64,000 bases of DNA from an uncultured Candidatus Melainabacteria bacterium (lineage in GTDB: Bacteria > Cyanobacteriota > Vampirovibrionia > Gastranaerophilales > Gastranaerophilaceae). Both the position numbers and the translations under genes were made by a program. The first letter of the stretch is position 1. The number at the start of each line of letters is the position of its first letter. The stretch covers positions 561,225 through 625,224 of the forward strand of contig CAKULF010000001.1 of the NCBI GenBank assembly GCA_934667125.1, written 5' to 3'. The notes under the pieces are model-generated. The model ran no database searches, was not told the origin of the DNA, and saw nothing but the letters and a program-made list of their open reading frames with translations. Below are positions 33,589-42,965 of the stretch, one piece after another.

Positions 33589-33639
33589 ACGCAAATTTTA
33601 CCATGAAAAAATTTTTAAAACCGCTTTGTTTTAGAAAAA

Positions 33640-34992
33640 TTAATACCTGTCTAAAATGTAGTTATATTGAACCACAGCGCCATTTTCGATTTGTTTATTC
33701 AATTCAAAATATTTATCAGTCAAAACGTTAATTCTTCTAATTGGCCAAAACATAAAATTAGCTCGACCTATTATTCTTTTGCCATCCAAAAAGCCCCAAA
33801 AACGGCTATCATGGGAATTATCTCGATTATCGCCCATCATAAAATAATGATTATCAGGAATTATAAACGGACCGCAAAACATTTGCTTATTACAAGGACT
33901 CCAAGCGATTTTTGAGGTTATATAAGGCTCATTTAGAGGAACATCATTGATATAAACCCGATATTCGTCTGAATTTGCATCTTTTTTAATTTCAAACTTA
34001 TCGTTTGGCATTCCAACAACCCTTTTAATAAACGCTATATCTTGGCAAAATATTCCTGAAAGCCTTGATAAAACGGCAATTGGATTGTTTGAAAGCTTGG
34101 TTTCAGGCGGATAAAATACCAAAATATCCCCTCTTTTTATGTTTCTGTGCGGATGTTCAAGCTTTTCAACAAAAACTCTATCGTGTTCCAATATGGTTGG
34201 GTGCATTGAACCTGATGGAATCCAGCGAGGTTCGCCTATAAAAGAGCGAATAATAATCAAAGCTACAACAACAAAAATGATTGTATTAAAAATCTCTTTT
34301 CCGTATTCAACTTCTTTATCATCTTCTTTTTCGTCAAAAAGAATAATATTAATCAGATATTTCAAGCCTTTTTCTTTTGTTTTTTTAATCAAATTTAAAA
34401 AAGCTTCTTTTTTTGAAGAAAAATAGTTTTTGATATTAATTTTAAATTCTTCATTTATATTTTTAGCGCCATAAATCAAGTATAATGCGCTCATCCAAAC
34501 AACAATCGAAATAAATAATATTCCAATAAACATTAAAAACGCACAATATGGTTCAGGATAAAAATTTGATAGAACATTGATTGAGATTAGTTCTGAATTT
34601 GGATAATTTTTAAAAATATAATCCGATACTTCATTTGCTAAAGATTTATTTTCATTGGTCAATTTATAAGGCAGCGCAACGAATATCGCCTTATCAACCT
34701 TTTTATTTTCAAAATCAAAATTTATATATTCATCAACTTTGTTTTCATATTGTTCTTCTTCAACAAAAGAATATTTGATATTTTTAGAGTACAAAAATTC
34801 TTTGATTGATTTTTTTTGAACATTTAATTTTTTAGGAATTGAATATTCAAGGACAGTCCCTCTTTTTAAAACAAAATTAAGGGTCTGAATATTAAGGTTA
34901 TAGCAAAAAACAACAGCCGCAAAACACAACAAAAATATAATTAATTTAATATGTTTTTTAAAAAAATCCTTAATTTTATTCAATATTTCCAC
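33640..34992 (-). CDS. lepB: Signal peptidase I with long N-terminal extension
   Basis: Removes signal peptides at the outer face of the inner membrane. The Ser is in PSGSMHPTI near residue 264 and the Lys in FIKRVVGMPND near residue 321; GDNRDNSHDSRFWG follows, the usual family boxes. Unusually, 240 extra residues precede the catalytic domain: a first transmembrane segment (about 17-35), a hydrophilic domain, a second (about 150-175) and a third before the Ser. The whole is 450 residues, against about 190-320 for most relatives. It starts with GTG at 34992, overlapping the stop of the upstream gene by one base (TAGTG), with AGGGA as ribosome site. Confidence 0.93.
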   Translation of the reverse strand: MEILNKIKDFFKKHIKLIIFLLCFAAVVFCYNLNIQTLNFVLKRGTVLEYSIPKKLNVQKKSIKEFLYSKNIKYSFVEEEQYENKVDEYINFDFENKKVDKAIFVALPYKLTNENKSLANEVSDYIFKNYPNSELISINVLSNFYPEPYCAFLMFIGILFISIVVWMSALYLIYGAKNINEEFKINIKNYFSSKKEAFLNLIKKTKEKGLKYLINIILFDEKEDDKEVEYGKEIFNTIIFVVVALIIIRSFIGEPRWIPSGSMHPTILEHDRVFVEKLEHPHRNIKRGDILVFYPPETKLSNNPIAVLSRLSGIFCQDIAFIKRVVGMPNDKFEIKKDANSDEYRVYINDVPLNEPYITSKIAWSPCNKQMFCGPFIIPDNHYFMMGDNRDNSHDSRFWGFLDGKRIIGRANFMFWPIRRINVLTDKYFELNKQIENGAVVQYNYILDRY

Positions 34993-35843
34993 TATATTTT
35001 CCCTAAACTTTTTTCTGTTAAATCAATGATTTCGTCAATATATTTGCTTTTTTCAAGCTTGTTCAAAAATGATAAAGCTATATTTTTATATTCAACAACT
35101 TTTTGATAAGCCAATGAAGAATATTTTTCAATATCATCAATTGAACCGTTTTCCAACTTCAAGTATATCATAGGCAAAGTGTAGTTACCATTTTTAAAAT
35201 CCGAATTATCAATTTTAAAATTTTTTATGTCGTTATTAATTTGAAAAGCTATAGAATAATTTTTTAAAAAATTTAAAATGTTTTCTTTTTGCTCAATATT
35301 TGTTTTATCAAGCTCAAAGAGGCTTTCAACCCCGGAAAGAAAAAGGTTTCCTGTTTTATTAAAAGTTTTATTTATGTAATTTTCAAAAGTTGGGATAGAA
35401 TTATTTGAATTATTTTGTTCAATTTCACCTTCAAGAGTCTTAAAAATGCGGTTTGAAAAGATTTTTAAAATCGTATTATTTGTGTTTGCTAAAGATTTTA
35501 AAGCCAAAGACAACAACATATCCCCAACTAAAACTGCAATTTTTGAATTATATTTATAATTAAAAGTTGGAATTTTTCTTCTTAATTTGTCGCAATCAAT
35601 AATATCATCATGCACCAAACTTGCGCTATGAAAAAGTTCAGTTGCTAAAGCAATATCAAAAACCTTGTTATCATTAATTTTTAAGATTTTTGCAAACAAA
35701 AAAATAAAGCGAACTCTAAGCCTTTTTGCGCTCGAAAAAATAAAATTATAAATATCTTCATTTAAAAAATTATTTGAAGAAGAAATTATTTTTTTTAATT
35801 CCTCTTCAAATAATTCAATTTCGTTTTTGATATAACTTGTCAT
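34992..35843 (-). CDS. Polyprenyl diphosphate synthase-like protein with altered second Asp motif
   Basis: All-trans prenyl chain-elongation family, 283 residues. The first Asp-rich motif is intact (LVHDDIIDCDKLRR near residue 79). The second Asp motif, normally DDxxD after FQ, reads AFQINNDIKNFKID near residue 206, so the first and last aspartates are Asn. Product length would normally be C35-C40 (octaprenyl or heptaprenyl). The substituted motif makes either an unusual substrate or a non-catalytic subunit possible. It begins 1 nt after the aminopeptidase stop and ends overlapping the signal peptidase start. Confidence 0.8.
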   Translation of the reverse strand: MTSYIKNEIELFEEELKKIISSSNNFLNEDIYNFIFSSAKRLRVRFIFLFAKILKINDNKVFDIALATELFHSASLVHDDIIDCDKLRRKIPTFNYKYNSKIAVLVGDMLLSLALKSLANTNNTILKIFSNRIFKTLEGEIEQNNSNNSIPTFENYINKTFNKTGNLFLSGVESLFELDKTNIEQKENILNFLKNYSIAFQINNDIKNFKIDNSDFKNGNYTLPMIYLKLENGSIDDIEKYSSLAYQKVVEYKNIALSFLNKLEKSKYIDEIIDLTEKSLGKI

Positions 35844-35844
35844 T

Positions 35845-36951
35845 TTAAATTATAAATTTACCGTTTTCATAGATTAATTTATCGTCAGCGTAAATTTTTC
35901 CGCCATTTTTCATATTTTTAATCATATCCCAATGAAGTCCGGATTTATTTTTTCCGCCTGCTTCAGGATAGCTTGCGCCAATAGCCATATGAATTGAGCC
36001 GCCAATTTTTTCATCAAACAAAATATTGCCTGTTACATTTTGTATTCTTTCGTTTGTGCCTATTGCAATTTCGCCGATGAATTTTGAACCGTCATCCATG
36101 TTAATCATATCTTGCAAAAAGTCATTACCGATTTCAGCCTTGGCTTCAATAATTTTACCGTTTTCAAGAGTGATATAAACTTCTCTTGCGGTTGAGCCGT
36201 GGTAGTTTTGTGGAAAATCAAAGTATATTGTGCCATTTGCGCTATCTTCAACGGGAGAAGTGAATATCTCACCATCAGGGAAGTTCATATTGCCTGAGCA
36301 TGGTATCCAAGTTCTGCCCTCTGTTGAAAATGTGATATCTGTTTTATCGCCAACAATGTGGAGTTTTGTTGTTTTGTTTAAAATTTGTGCTATTCTTTTT
36401 TGTTCTTTATCAATTTCAATCCATTTTTCACGAGGATTTTCTAAATCAAGATAGCAAGAATTAATCAAAAATTCGCTATATTCTTCAAGGCTCATAGACG
36501 CTTCTTGAGCAAGAGCATTTGTTGGATAATCTGCTATAACCCAGCGCATATCACCTTTTGCACTTCTTTCCAATCTTTTTGATAAAACAGGCAAACTTGC
36601 TTTAGAACGTTTTGCAAGCTTAGCACTATCAGCGTTTGCCATGTTTTTAATATTATTTGGAGCGCCGATAAATATCATAACATCAGCTTTTTCAACTTCT
36701 AATTTTGACATTTCATCAATATATTCAAGTTGTTCATCTGTTGCATATTTAATAAATGTTTCGGCTAATTCGTCCATAGACGTTCTAACAACAGGATTTG
36801 CGCCATTAATTAAACAAAGTTTATAAATTTCTTTAACCAACGGTTGAGCGCTGTAGCCTCTAGCATAAATTATTACTAAATCACCTTTTTTAACAGATGT
36901 TGAATAGTTGACTAAAACATCTGCATATTTATTTATTAAAGGATTATACAT
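35845..36951 (-). CDS. M29-family aminopeptidase
   Basis: A metallo-aminopeptidase of the thermophilic aminopeptidase (M29/AmpS) family. The 368-residue protein has the family start (GDLVIIYARGYSAQPLVKEI) and metal ligands in EIAIGTNERI and HMAIGASYPEAGGKNKSGLHWDMI. It is cytoplasmic and likely cleaves N-terminal residues from short peptides. Its ATG follows the lpxA stop directly. Confidence 0.93.
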   Translation of the reverse strand: MYNPLINKYADVLVNYSTSVKKGDLVIIYARGYSAQPLVKEIYKLCLINGANPVVRTSMDELAETFIKYATDEQLEYIDEMSKLEVEKADVMIFIGAPNNIKNMANADSAKLAKRSKASLPVLSKRLERSAKGDMRWVIADYPTNALAQEASMSLEEYSEFLINSCYLDLENPREKWIEIDKEQKRIAQILNKTTKLHIVGDKTDITFSTEGRTWIPCSGNMNFPDGEIFTSPVEDSANGTIYFDFPQNYHGSTAREVYITLENGKIIEAKAEIGNDFLQDMINMDDGSKFIGEIAIGTNERIQNVTGNILFDEKIGGSIHMAIGASYPEAGGKNKSGLHWDMIKNMKNGGKIYADDKLIYENGKFII

Positions 36952-37761
36952 TTATTCTTCGCTTTCTTCTAATTTGCCGTGATAAGCAGCTTTATCTCTT
37001 AAAGTGCAGCCTCTTTTTGAAGTTCTTACAAATTCAACAAGATTATCTACATATTTATTGCCTTTGAATTCTTTTTCAATTAATTCAAGAGCTTGAGTAG
37101 TATTATATTCTTCACTTCTTAAAATTCTAATAGCCTTGTGGATAGCGTCTCTTGATTCTTTATCTACCCCTTTTCTTCTTAAGCCAATAGCGTTAAGCCC
37201 AACGGGAAGACAAGGAATTCCCTCTGCTTTGCAATATGGAATAATATCCAATCTTGCAGCTGAAGCGCCTGAAATGATTGCCATATCGCCAATTCTAAGG
37301 TTTTGATGGAATACGCTCATTCCACCCAAAAATGCGCCAAATCCGACATGACAATGTCCGCCGATTGTTGCAGCGTTTGCCATAATAACATTATCACCAA
37401 GCACACAATTATGTGCAACGTGAGTGTATGCCATTAACATACAGTTATTGCCGATTATTGTGTTGCCCCCGCCGCTTGCACGATTTACTGTTGCAAATTC
37501 TCTAATCCAGCAATTTTCGCCAATTACAACCCCTGTTTTTTCGCCTTTATATCCAAGGTCTTGAGGTTCACCGCCAATTGAAGCAAAAGGTGAAATTCTA
37601 GTGTTTTTGCCAATGTGAGCAAATTGGATATTAGCACTTTCACCAATAACACAACCCTCTTCAATTACAGTATCTTTTCCGATTATTGCATAAGCTCCGA
37701 TTTCAACGTTTTCAGCGATTTTAGCTGATTCATCAATAATTGCTGTTTTATGAATTGCCAT
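36952..37761 (-). CDS. lpxA: UDP-N-acetylglucosamine acyltransferase
   Basis: First enzyme of lipid A synthesis; transfers a hydroxyacyl chain to UDP-GlcNAc. The 269-residue protein has many left-handed beta-helix hexapeptide repeats (for example IAENVEIGAYAIIGK), the active-site region AYTHVAHNCVLGDNVIMAN, and the C-terminal helices. It is in the order lpxD-lpxC-fabZ-lpxA and has a GAGGAA ribosome site. Its presence implies a lipopolysaccharide-type outer membrane. Confidence 0.97.
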   Translation of the reverse strand: MAIHKTAIIDESAKIAENVEIGAYAIIGKDTVIEEGCVIGESANIQFAHIGKNTRISPFASIGGEPQDLGYKGEKTGVVIGENCWIREFATVNRASGGGNTIIGNNCMLMAYTHVAHNCVLGDNVIMANAATIGGHCHVGFGAFLGGMSVFHQNLRIGDMAIISGASAARLDIIPYCKAEGIPCLPVGLNAIGLRRKGVDKESRDAIHKAIRILRSEEYNTTQALELIEKEFKGNKYVDNLVEFVRTSKRGCTLRDKAAYHGKLEESEE

Positions 37762-37787
37762 TTATTATTTTCCTCTATTATTTAATT

Positions 37788-38240
37788 TTATTTTAAAGCT
37801 ACAGTCAAGATTGCTTCTGTGCAAAGCTTTCCGTCTACATAAGAACGTCCTAAACATTTTGCAATTGGCCCTTTAACCTTAAGACATTCTGTTTCCATTT
37901 CTAATTTATCCCCAGGGCGCACAATATTTTTGAATTTTGCGCTTTCAACGCCTGCAAAAAGTGTTAATTTTCCTCTGTATTGGTCCATTGTCATTAAAAT
38001 AGGAGCAGAAGTTTGAGCTAATGCTTCAATTTGCAAAACCCCAGGCATGATAGGATTTTCAGGGAAATGACCTTGGAAAAACGGTTCATTAAAAGTTACA
38101 TTTTTATAACCTTTTGAATATTTCCCTGGGACACATTCTGTGATTCTATCTACCAACAAAAATGGGTAGCGGTGTGGTAACATTTCCAAAATTTCCTTAT
38201 AATCAAGTGAAATTGGAGTTACAATTTGTTCGTTGTCCAT
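37788..38240 (-). CDS. fabZ: 3-hydroxyacyl-ACP dehydratase FabZ
   Basis: Fatty-acid elongation dehydratase with a hot-dog fold. The 150-residue protein has the signature LPHRYPFLLVDRI with active-site His, and the Glu-containing segment GHFPENPIMPGVLQIEALAQ. It sits between lpxC and lpxA, as in many Gram-negatives, linking fatty acid and lipid A synthesis. It has an AGGAG ribosome site. Confidence 0.97.
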   Translation of the reverse strand: MDNEQIVTPISLDYKEILEMLPHRYPFLLVDRITECVPGKYSKGYKNVTFNEPFFQGHFPENPIMPGVLQIEALAQTSAPILMTMDQYRGKLTLFAGVESAKFKNIVRPGDKLEMETECLKVKGPIAKCLGRSYVDGKLCTEAILTVALK

Positions 38241-38251
38241 TTTTATATCTC

Positions 38252-39079
38252 CTATTTTTCTATAATTTTTTTCAAATTTTTTGCTAATTCAACATGATAT
38301 CCATGCCCTGCTTCTTTAACCAAAATGTTGCAGTTTAATTTTAGCGGATTATATCCTGTTAAATACAAATCTCCGATTATATCTAAAATCTTATGCTTAG
38401 CAGGCTCAAACTCGCTTCTAAGCTCTGTTGTATATGTGCCATCATCTTTCATTCCAACAGTGTTTTCAATTGTTACACCTTTAGAATAGCCTGCTGCTTG
38501 GAATTTTTCTAAATCAGATAAATAACCAAATGTTCTTGCTTCAATTATTTCATCTAAATTTTTATCCAATTCAAGATTTACCCAACGATTTTTAAGGTCA
38601 GGATGTCTGAAATTAACCATATATGTAATTGTTGTTGGTTTATCGGTTGGAATTAAAGCTATAGTTGAATTATTTTTAACAAAAGTAACGGGTTCCGTTA
38701 ATGGTTTAATGTCGTCCGTATCCCCCACAAAACCAACTTTATTAAATTCTTCAACCCATTTTTTAGCTGAACCATCAAAAATAGGCATTTCAAAACCAAC
38801 AGAATTAAAATATACGTCCAATGCGTCGATACCACATATAGCACAAGCTGCCATAAAATGCTCAATTAGGGCAATTTTATTTTTTGCGCCTTGGTTAATA
38901 TCCGCAACTATAACGCAATGTTCAGTTGAAACAACGTTATTACAGCTTGCTTCAATTTCGCTTCCGTTGATAAAAAATCTTATGCCTTTTTTATCGCTTG
39001 GTTTAATTTCCAATTCAACAGGCGCTGCAAACATAAGCCCTGCGCCATTTAATTTAATACTAGATTTTACCGTCTTCAT
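38252..39079 (-). CDS. lpxC: UDP-3-O-acyl-N-acetylglucosamine deacetylase
   Basis: Zinc deacetylase that commits to lipid A synthesis. The 275-residue protein shows the conserved metal-site segments [29 protein letters not shown], and a C-terminal GHGYHVELA. It is shorter than some relatives, which is usual when no FabZ fusion is present. It overlaps the stop of lpxD by 20 nt. Confidence 0.96.
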   Translation of the reverse strand: MKTVKSSIKLNGAGLMFAAPVELEIKPSDKKGIRFFINGSEIEASCNNVVSTEHCVIVADINQGAKNKIALIEHFMAACAICGIDALDVYFNSVGFEMPIFDGSAKKWVEEFNKVGFVGDTDDIKPLTEPVTFVKNNSTIALIPTDKPTTITYMVNFRHPDLKNRWVNLELDKNLDEIIEARTFGYLSDLEKFQAAGYSKGVTIENTVGMKDDGTYTTELRSEFEPAKHKILDIIGDLYLTGYNPLKLNCNILVKEAGHGYHVELAKNLKKIIEK

Positions 39080-40181
39080 TTAAAAATTTCTCATAATCTT
39101 CTAACAAATGTTGATATTTTTTGTATTTTTGAACCATAATTTCAGCTTCGTCTAAATATTTTAAACGTTTGATGAAATCTTTTCTCAATACCGCCGGAGC
39201 GCCCATTATAACTGATTTTTTAGGGAATGATTTAGTTATTCCGGCTTTAGCCAAAATAATTGAGTCTTCTCCTATTTCAACGTGATCTTTCAAGCCTGCT
39301 TGACCAGCGATAACAACTCTATCGCCGATAACGCAAGAACCTGCGATACCAACTTGAGATACAATTGTACAAGCTTTTCCGATTTTACAATTGTGACCAA
39401 TCATAACAAGGTTATCAATTTTTGTTTGAGCGCCAATTGTAGTATTTTCAATTGTTCCTCTATCAATTGTAGTATTAGCGCCTATTTCAACGTCATCGCC
39501 GATTACAACAGAACCAAGCGAAGGAATTTTGAATACTTTTACTTCTTTGTTTACTTCGTTTATTGCGCCCTCTTTTTGAGCTTTTTCAAGATTGCTTGGA
39601 GCTTCTGTTACAAAAGAAAAACCGTCTGCGCCAAGAGATACGCCGTGGTGGAAGATACATCTTGAGCCGATTTCTACTCTATCACCAACGTTAACCCCAG
39701 GGTGGAATAAACAGTCTGAGCCGATTTTAGCTTCTGTTCCAACGTAACAATTTGGCATTAGGGCAGTATTATCGCCAATTACAGCATTTTTTCCAACAAA
39801 CACGTTTGCGCCAATTGAAACATTGTTACCTAATTTAGCAGAAGGGTCAACAACTGCTGTAGGATGGATTTCTCGTGGGGTCAAAGGTGCTTTATAAAAA
39901 ACATTTAAAAGTTTCATAAAAGCAAGTCGAGGTCTTTCAACTTCAATTGTTGAAATATTAGGAATATTAACTCCTAACGGAACTAAAACCGCTTTAGCGT
40001 TTGAACTTGCTAAGTTTTCAATTTCTTCTTCATTCATAGCAAGAGCTAAAGTGTTTTCATCAGCTAATTTCGGCGGAGCAACTTTAGTTATGGTTAAATC
40101 ACTCACTTTTGTTAAGATACCGCCTACGATTTGGCTTAACTCTTCTAAGCTAAACTTTTTTTCACCTAAATTTTCACCCAT
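39060..40181 (-). CDS. lpxD: UDP-3-O-acylglucosamine N-acyltransferase
   Basis: Third enzyme of lipid A synthesis. The 373-residue protein has an N-terminal uridine-binding domain ([10 protein letters not shown]), a long series of hexapeptide repeats, and the catalytic His region [23 protein letters not shown] with a C-terminal helix. It is the first gene of the lpxD-lpxC-fabZ-lpxA group, with an AAGGGAG ribosome site. Confidence 0.97.
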   Translation of the reverse strand: MGENLGEKKFSLEELSQIVGGILTKVSDLTITKVAPPKLADENTLALAMNEEEIENLASSNAKAVLVPLGVNIPNISTIEVERPRLAFMKLLNVFYKAPLTPREIHPTAVVDPSAKLGNNVSIGANVFVGKNAVIGDNTALMPNCYVGTEAKIGSDCLFHPGVNVGDRVEIGSRCIFHHGVSLGADGFSFVTEAPSNLEKAQKEGAINEVNKEVKVFKIPSLGSVVIGDDVEIGANTTIDRGTIENTTIGAQTKIDNLVMIGHNCKIGKACTIVSQVGIAGSCVIGDRVVIAGQAGLKDHVEIGEDSIILAKAGITKSFPKKSVIMGAPAVLRKDFIKRLKYLDEAEIMVQKYKKYQHLLEDYEKFLNEDGKI

Positions 40182-40242
40182 TCGATACTCCCTTGTAAAC
40201 TGGTATTATTAAGTTTATTTTATAACAAGAAAATAAAAAAAG

Positions 40243-41790
40243 CTAATTCTTAACAAAATTTTTATTTGTTTTGAAAAGTAAGCAACAAGGAACGAAAATA
40301 AAACATAATAAAGCAAAAATTGAAAATACATCAACATAGCTCAAAAGCCTTGCTTGAGCGAGCATTCCTTTATATAATAAACCGTTTGCTTTAATTGTTG
40401 CATTTATTTCAGGCAAAAACTTAGACCATTTTACAAGCATAGCACCCGATTTAACCACAAACGGCATATTATGAATTGATAAATTTTTAACCAAATAAAC
40501 TTGATGAACCTGTGAAAGCGCAATAACTAAAGCGTTTGTTATTGAAATTGTAAAAGCTGTAATAACGCATTTTGAAAGGGAATGAAGCCCTGCTGCTATG
40601 GCTAATTTTTCGGGTTTTATCGTTGCAAGAGCCATTTTTGTAATCGGAATAAAAGCAAACATAATTCCTGCCCCTAATATAATATTAGGAATTGCAAAAT
40701 ATGCAAACGAAACTTGCATATTAAGCTGAGTAAACATAAATGTTGAAATTCCAAGCAAAATATAGCCAATACAAGCAATTATCCTGTTATCAATAATTTC
40801 GCAAAGTTTTGAAACAATAATCATAAATACTATGCAAGATAATGCTCTGCTTGATAGGCTAACCCCTGCTAATTGAGCGTTATAGCCCATTAAGCTTTGT
40901 AAAAATGATGGTATAGCAGATAAAGTCATGTAAGCTATGATATTAACTCCTGAACCCAATATTGTTCCGATTAAAAAATTCCAATCTTTAAAAACTCTAA
41001 AATCTGTAATTGAATTTTTATATTCCAATTCCCAAACAATGAAAAATATCATTGAAAATATTGCTATTCCGCTTGTCCAACATATCCAAGAACAATCAAA
41101 CCAGCCATATTGAGCGCCTTTATCAAGAACTGTTTGCATTGGAAGAAGCCAAATAATTAAAGCGATAAAGCCCACTACATCAAACTTTCCAACCTTTAAG
41201 CCACTTTTGTTATTCATAACATTACAATGTATCATTACAACAGAAGCAACTATAACAGGAATATTAATTATAAAAATCCACTCCCAGCTTAAATGTTCAA
41301 CCAAAACCCCACCCAAAGCAGGTCCAACAATAGCTGAAACCATCATTCCAAGCCCAAAAATACCCATTGCAACGGCTTGTTTTTCTTTTGGAAAAGTTTG
41401 CATTAAAATTGCTTGAGATAAAGGCATAAAAGGTCCTCCGCCTATGCCTTGAATAATTCTTCCTATAATTAATATGTTTAAATTTGGCGCAAGAAAACAA
41501 ATAATTGAACCCAGCGCAAAAATAACAGAAATTACTTTTAAAAGTTTTCTTCTTGTAAATTTTATCTCAAGCCAACCCGATATAGGTAGCATTAAAGCAT
41601 GGGCAATCATATAGCTTGTTATAACCCAATTGGCTTCGTCTCTAGTCGAGCCAAATTGACCCGCCATATATGGAATTGCAACGTTAACGGACGAAGTTGC
41701 CAACATTGAAAAAACCGTCGGAAGCATTACTGAGATTGTTATTAGCCACAACGGGATGTTTAATTTTTCATACAACGACTTAGTGCGCAT
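40243..41790 (-). CDS. MFS efflux transporter, DHA2 (EmrB/QacA) family
   Basis: Fourteen-transmembrane drug:proton antiporter of 515 residues. The DHA2 pattern is visible: ANWVITSYMIAHALMLPISGWL in the first helices and GRIIQGIGGGPFMPLSQAIL as motif C-like stretch; GPALGGVLVEHLSWEWIFIINIP follows. No membrane-fusion partner is adjacent. It may export drugs or metabolites. A TAAAAT at 41797-41802 ends 6 nt before the ATG. Confidence 0.9.
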   Translation of the reverse strand: MRTKSLYEKLNIPLWLITISVMLPTVFSMLATSSVNVAIPYMAGQFGSTRDEANWVITSYMIAHALMLPISGWLEIKFTRRKLLKVISVIFALGSIICFLAPNLNILIIGRIIQGIGGGPFMPLSQAILMQTFPKEKQAVAMGIFGLGMMVSAIVGPALGGVLVEHLSWEWIFIINIPVIVASVVMIHCNVMNNKSGLKVGKFDVVGFIALIIWLLPMQTVLDKGAQYGWFDCSWICWTSGIAIFSMIFFIVWELEYKNSITDFRVFKDWNFLIGTILGSGVNIIAYMTLSAIPSFLQSLMGYNAQLAGVSLSSRALSCIVFMIIVSKLCEIIDNRIIACIGYILLGISTFMFTQLNMQVSFAYFAIPNIILGAGIMFAFIPITKMALATIKPEKLAIAAGLHSLSKCVITAFTISITNALVIALSQVHQVYLVKNLSIHNMPFVVKSGAMLVKWSKFLPEINATIKANGLLYKGMLAQARLLSYVDVFSIFALLCFIFVPCCLLFKTNKNFVKN

Positions 41791-41823
41791 AAATATATTT
41801 TATCATCAAAAAAAACAAGGAAT

Positions 41824-41852
41824 AAAAAAAGGGGTTAAACATAGTTTAACCC
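41824..41852 (-). terminator. Rho-independent terminator after the flagellin gene
   Basis: Arms GGGTTAAAC (41832-41840) and GTTTAACCC (41844-41852) are perfect over nine bases with a 3-base loop. On the minus strand it is followed by a run of T. It separates flagellin from the MFS gene. Confidence 0.85.
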
Positions 41853-41895
41853 ACTTGTATTGCCATCACCAGTTAGATTTTCTTGTATACTATAC

Positions 41896-42747
41896 TTATA
41901 CTAAGCTCAATGCAATTGATGGAGCTTGATTTGCTTGTGCTAACAAAGAAGTTGATACTTGTTGAAGTATGTTAGCGCTTGTGTATTCTGAAGCTTCTTG
42001 AGCGATATCAGCATCTGTAATTACTGATTTAGCAGCAGATAAGTTTGTATATTGAGTTGTTAGAGTATCTAAAGCTGAATCAAGACGGTTTTGTGCTGAA
42101 CCAACTAAAGATTTTCTTGAAGCGATATCAGAAATTGCTGTATCTAAATTCTTTAATGAAGCTGAGAATTTAGTTTGATTTTCTACTGCAGCTGATAATT
42201 TGAAATTGTTTTCAGTTGTAACATCTTGGAATTTTACTGATTTGAAGATTTCGCCTGCTGCTGTAATGATATCATTCGCTGAACCATTAGCACCAACTTG
42301 GAATACAGCGCCTTTGTCTTTTAAAGCGCCACCGAATAATTGTAAATCTGAATATTTAGCTGATTCACTTACACGGTCGATTTCAGCGATACGTTCATCA
42401 ACTTCAGATTGCATAGCGTCTAGTTCGGTAGCTGAATAAGTACCATTGTGAGCTTGAAGAGTCAAATCACGGATACGAGTTAAGTTATCTTGAACTACAC
42501 CTAAGTTACCTTCAGTTGTTGAAAGCATTGCGTTAGCACTTTGTACGTTATTTTGAGCAATTTTGTTACCGTTCAATTGAACGCCCATTTTTGCCGAAAT
42601 AATTGTACCTGCTGCATCGTCTTTAGCGCTGTTGATTTTTAAACCAGTTGACATGCGTTGCATAGCATCTGATAATTTTGTTGTTGAAGACGATAAGCAA
42701 TTTTGGATTTTAATTGAATCCACGTTTGTGTTAATAACTACTGACAT
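41896..42747 (-). CDS. fliC: Flagellin
   Basis: Filament protein of 283 residues. The N-terminal D0/D1 part (INTNVDSIKIQNCLSSSTTKLSDAMQRMSTGLKINSAKDDAA...) and the C-terminal D0 (ANILQQVSTSLLAQANQAPSIALSL) match flagellin; only a short central domain is present. Ser and Asn are common and the two termini form coiled bundles. It has AAGGAG as ribosome site. No other flagellar gene is in the window, so the rest of the machinery must be elsewhere if the cell is motile. I could not find a sigma28-like promoter. Confidence 0.96.
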   Translation of the reverse strand: MSVVINTNVDSIKIQNCLSSSTTKLSDAMQRMSTGLKINSAKDDAAGTIISAKMGVQLNGNKIAQNNVQSANAMLSTTEGNLGVVQDNLTRIRDLTLQAHNGTYSATELDAMQSEVDERIAEIDRVSESAKYSDLQLFGGALKDKGAVFQVGANGSANDIITAAGEIFKSVKFQDVTTENNFKLSAAVENQTKFSASLKNLDTAISDIASRKSLVGSAQNRLDSALDTLTTQYTNLSAAKSVITDADIAQEASEYTSANILQQVSTSLLAQANQAPSIALSLV

Positions 42748-42965
42748 ATTAATACTCCTTTATTGTCAATCAGCTACCAAAAAAGACACATCCTATGCCT
42801 TATTGTTTCCTTGTAGCCATTCCTTATTACACATCTAGAATAGCGATTTTTAAGCTCACTTAGAATTACAAAAAGGTATAAGGTTTGTCATACTAAAGTT
42901 GGAAATTTGAATTATTTTTGTAATATACTAAATTAGTAAAAAGAAATTTGAGTTTGGAGGGAAAA

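Noticed and set aside
41207..41416. Open reading frames antisense to long genes (for example inside the MFS, gatA, GH13 and lpxD genes)
   Set aside because: They lack ribosome sites and known motifs and are the expected shadows of AT-rich coding sequence.
42748..42965. Sigma28-type flagellar promoter before flagellin
   Set aside because: No TAAA...CCGATAA-like pair; the 5' region has only a GCTAC/GTAGC outer pair and AT-rich tracts.
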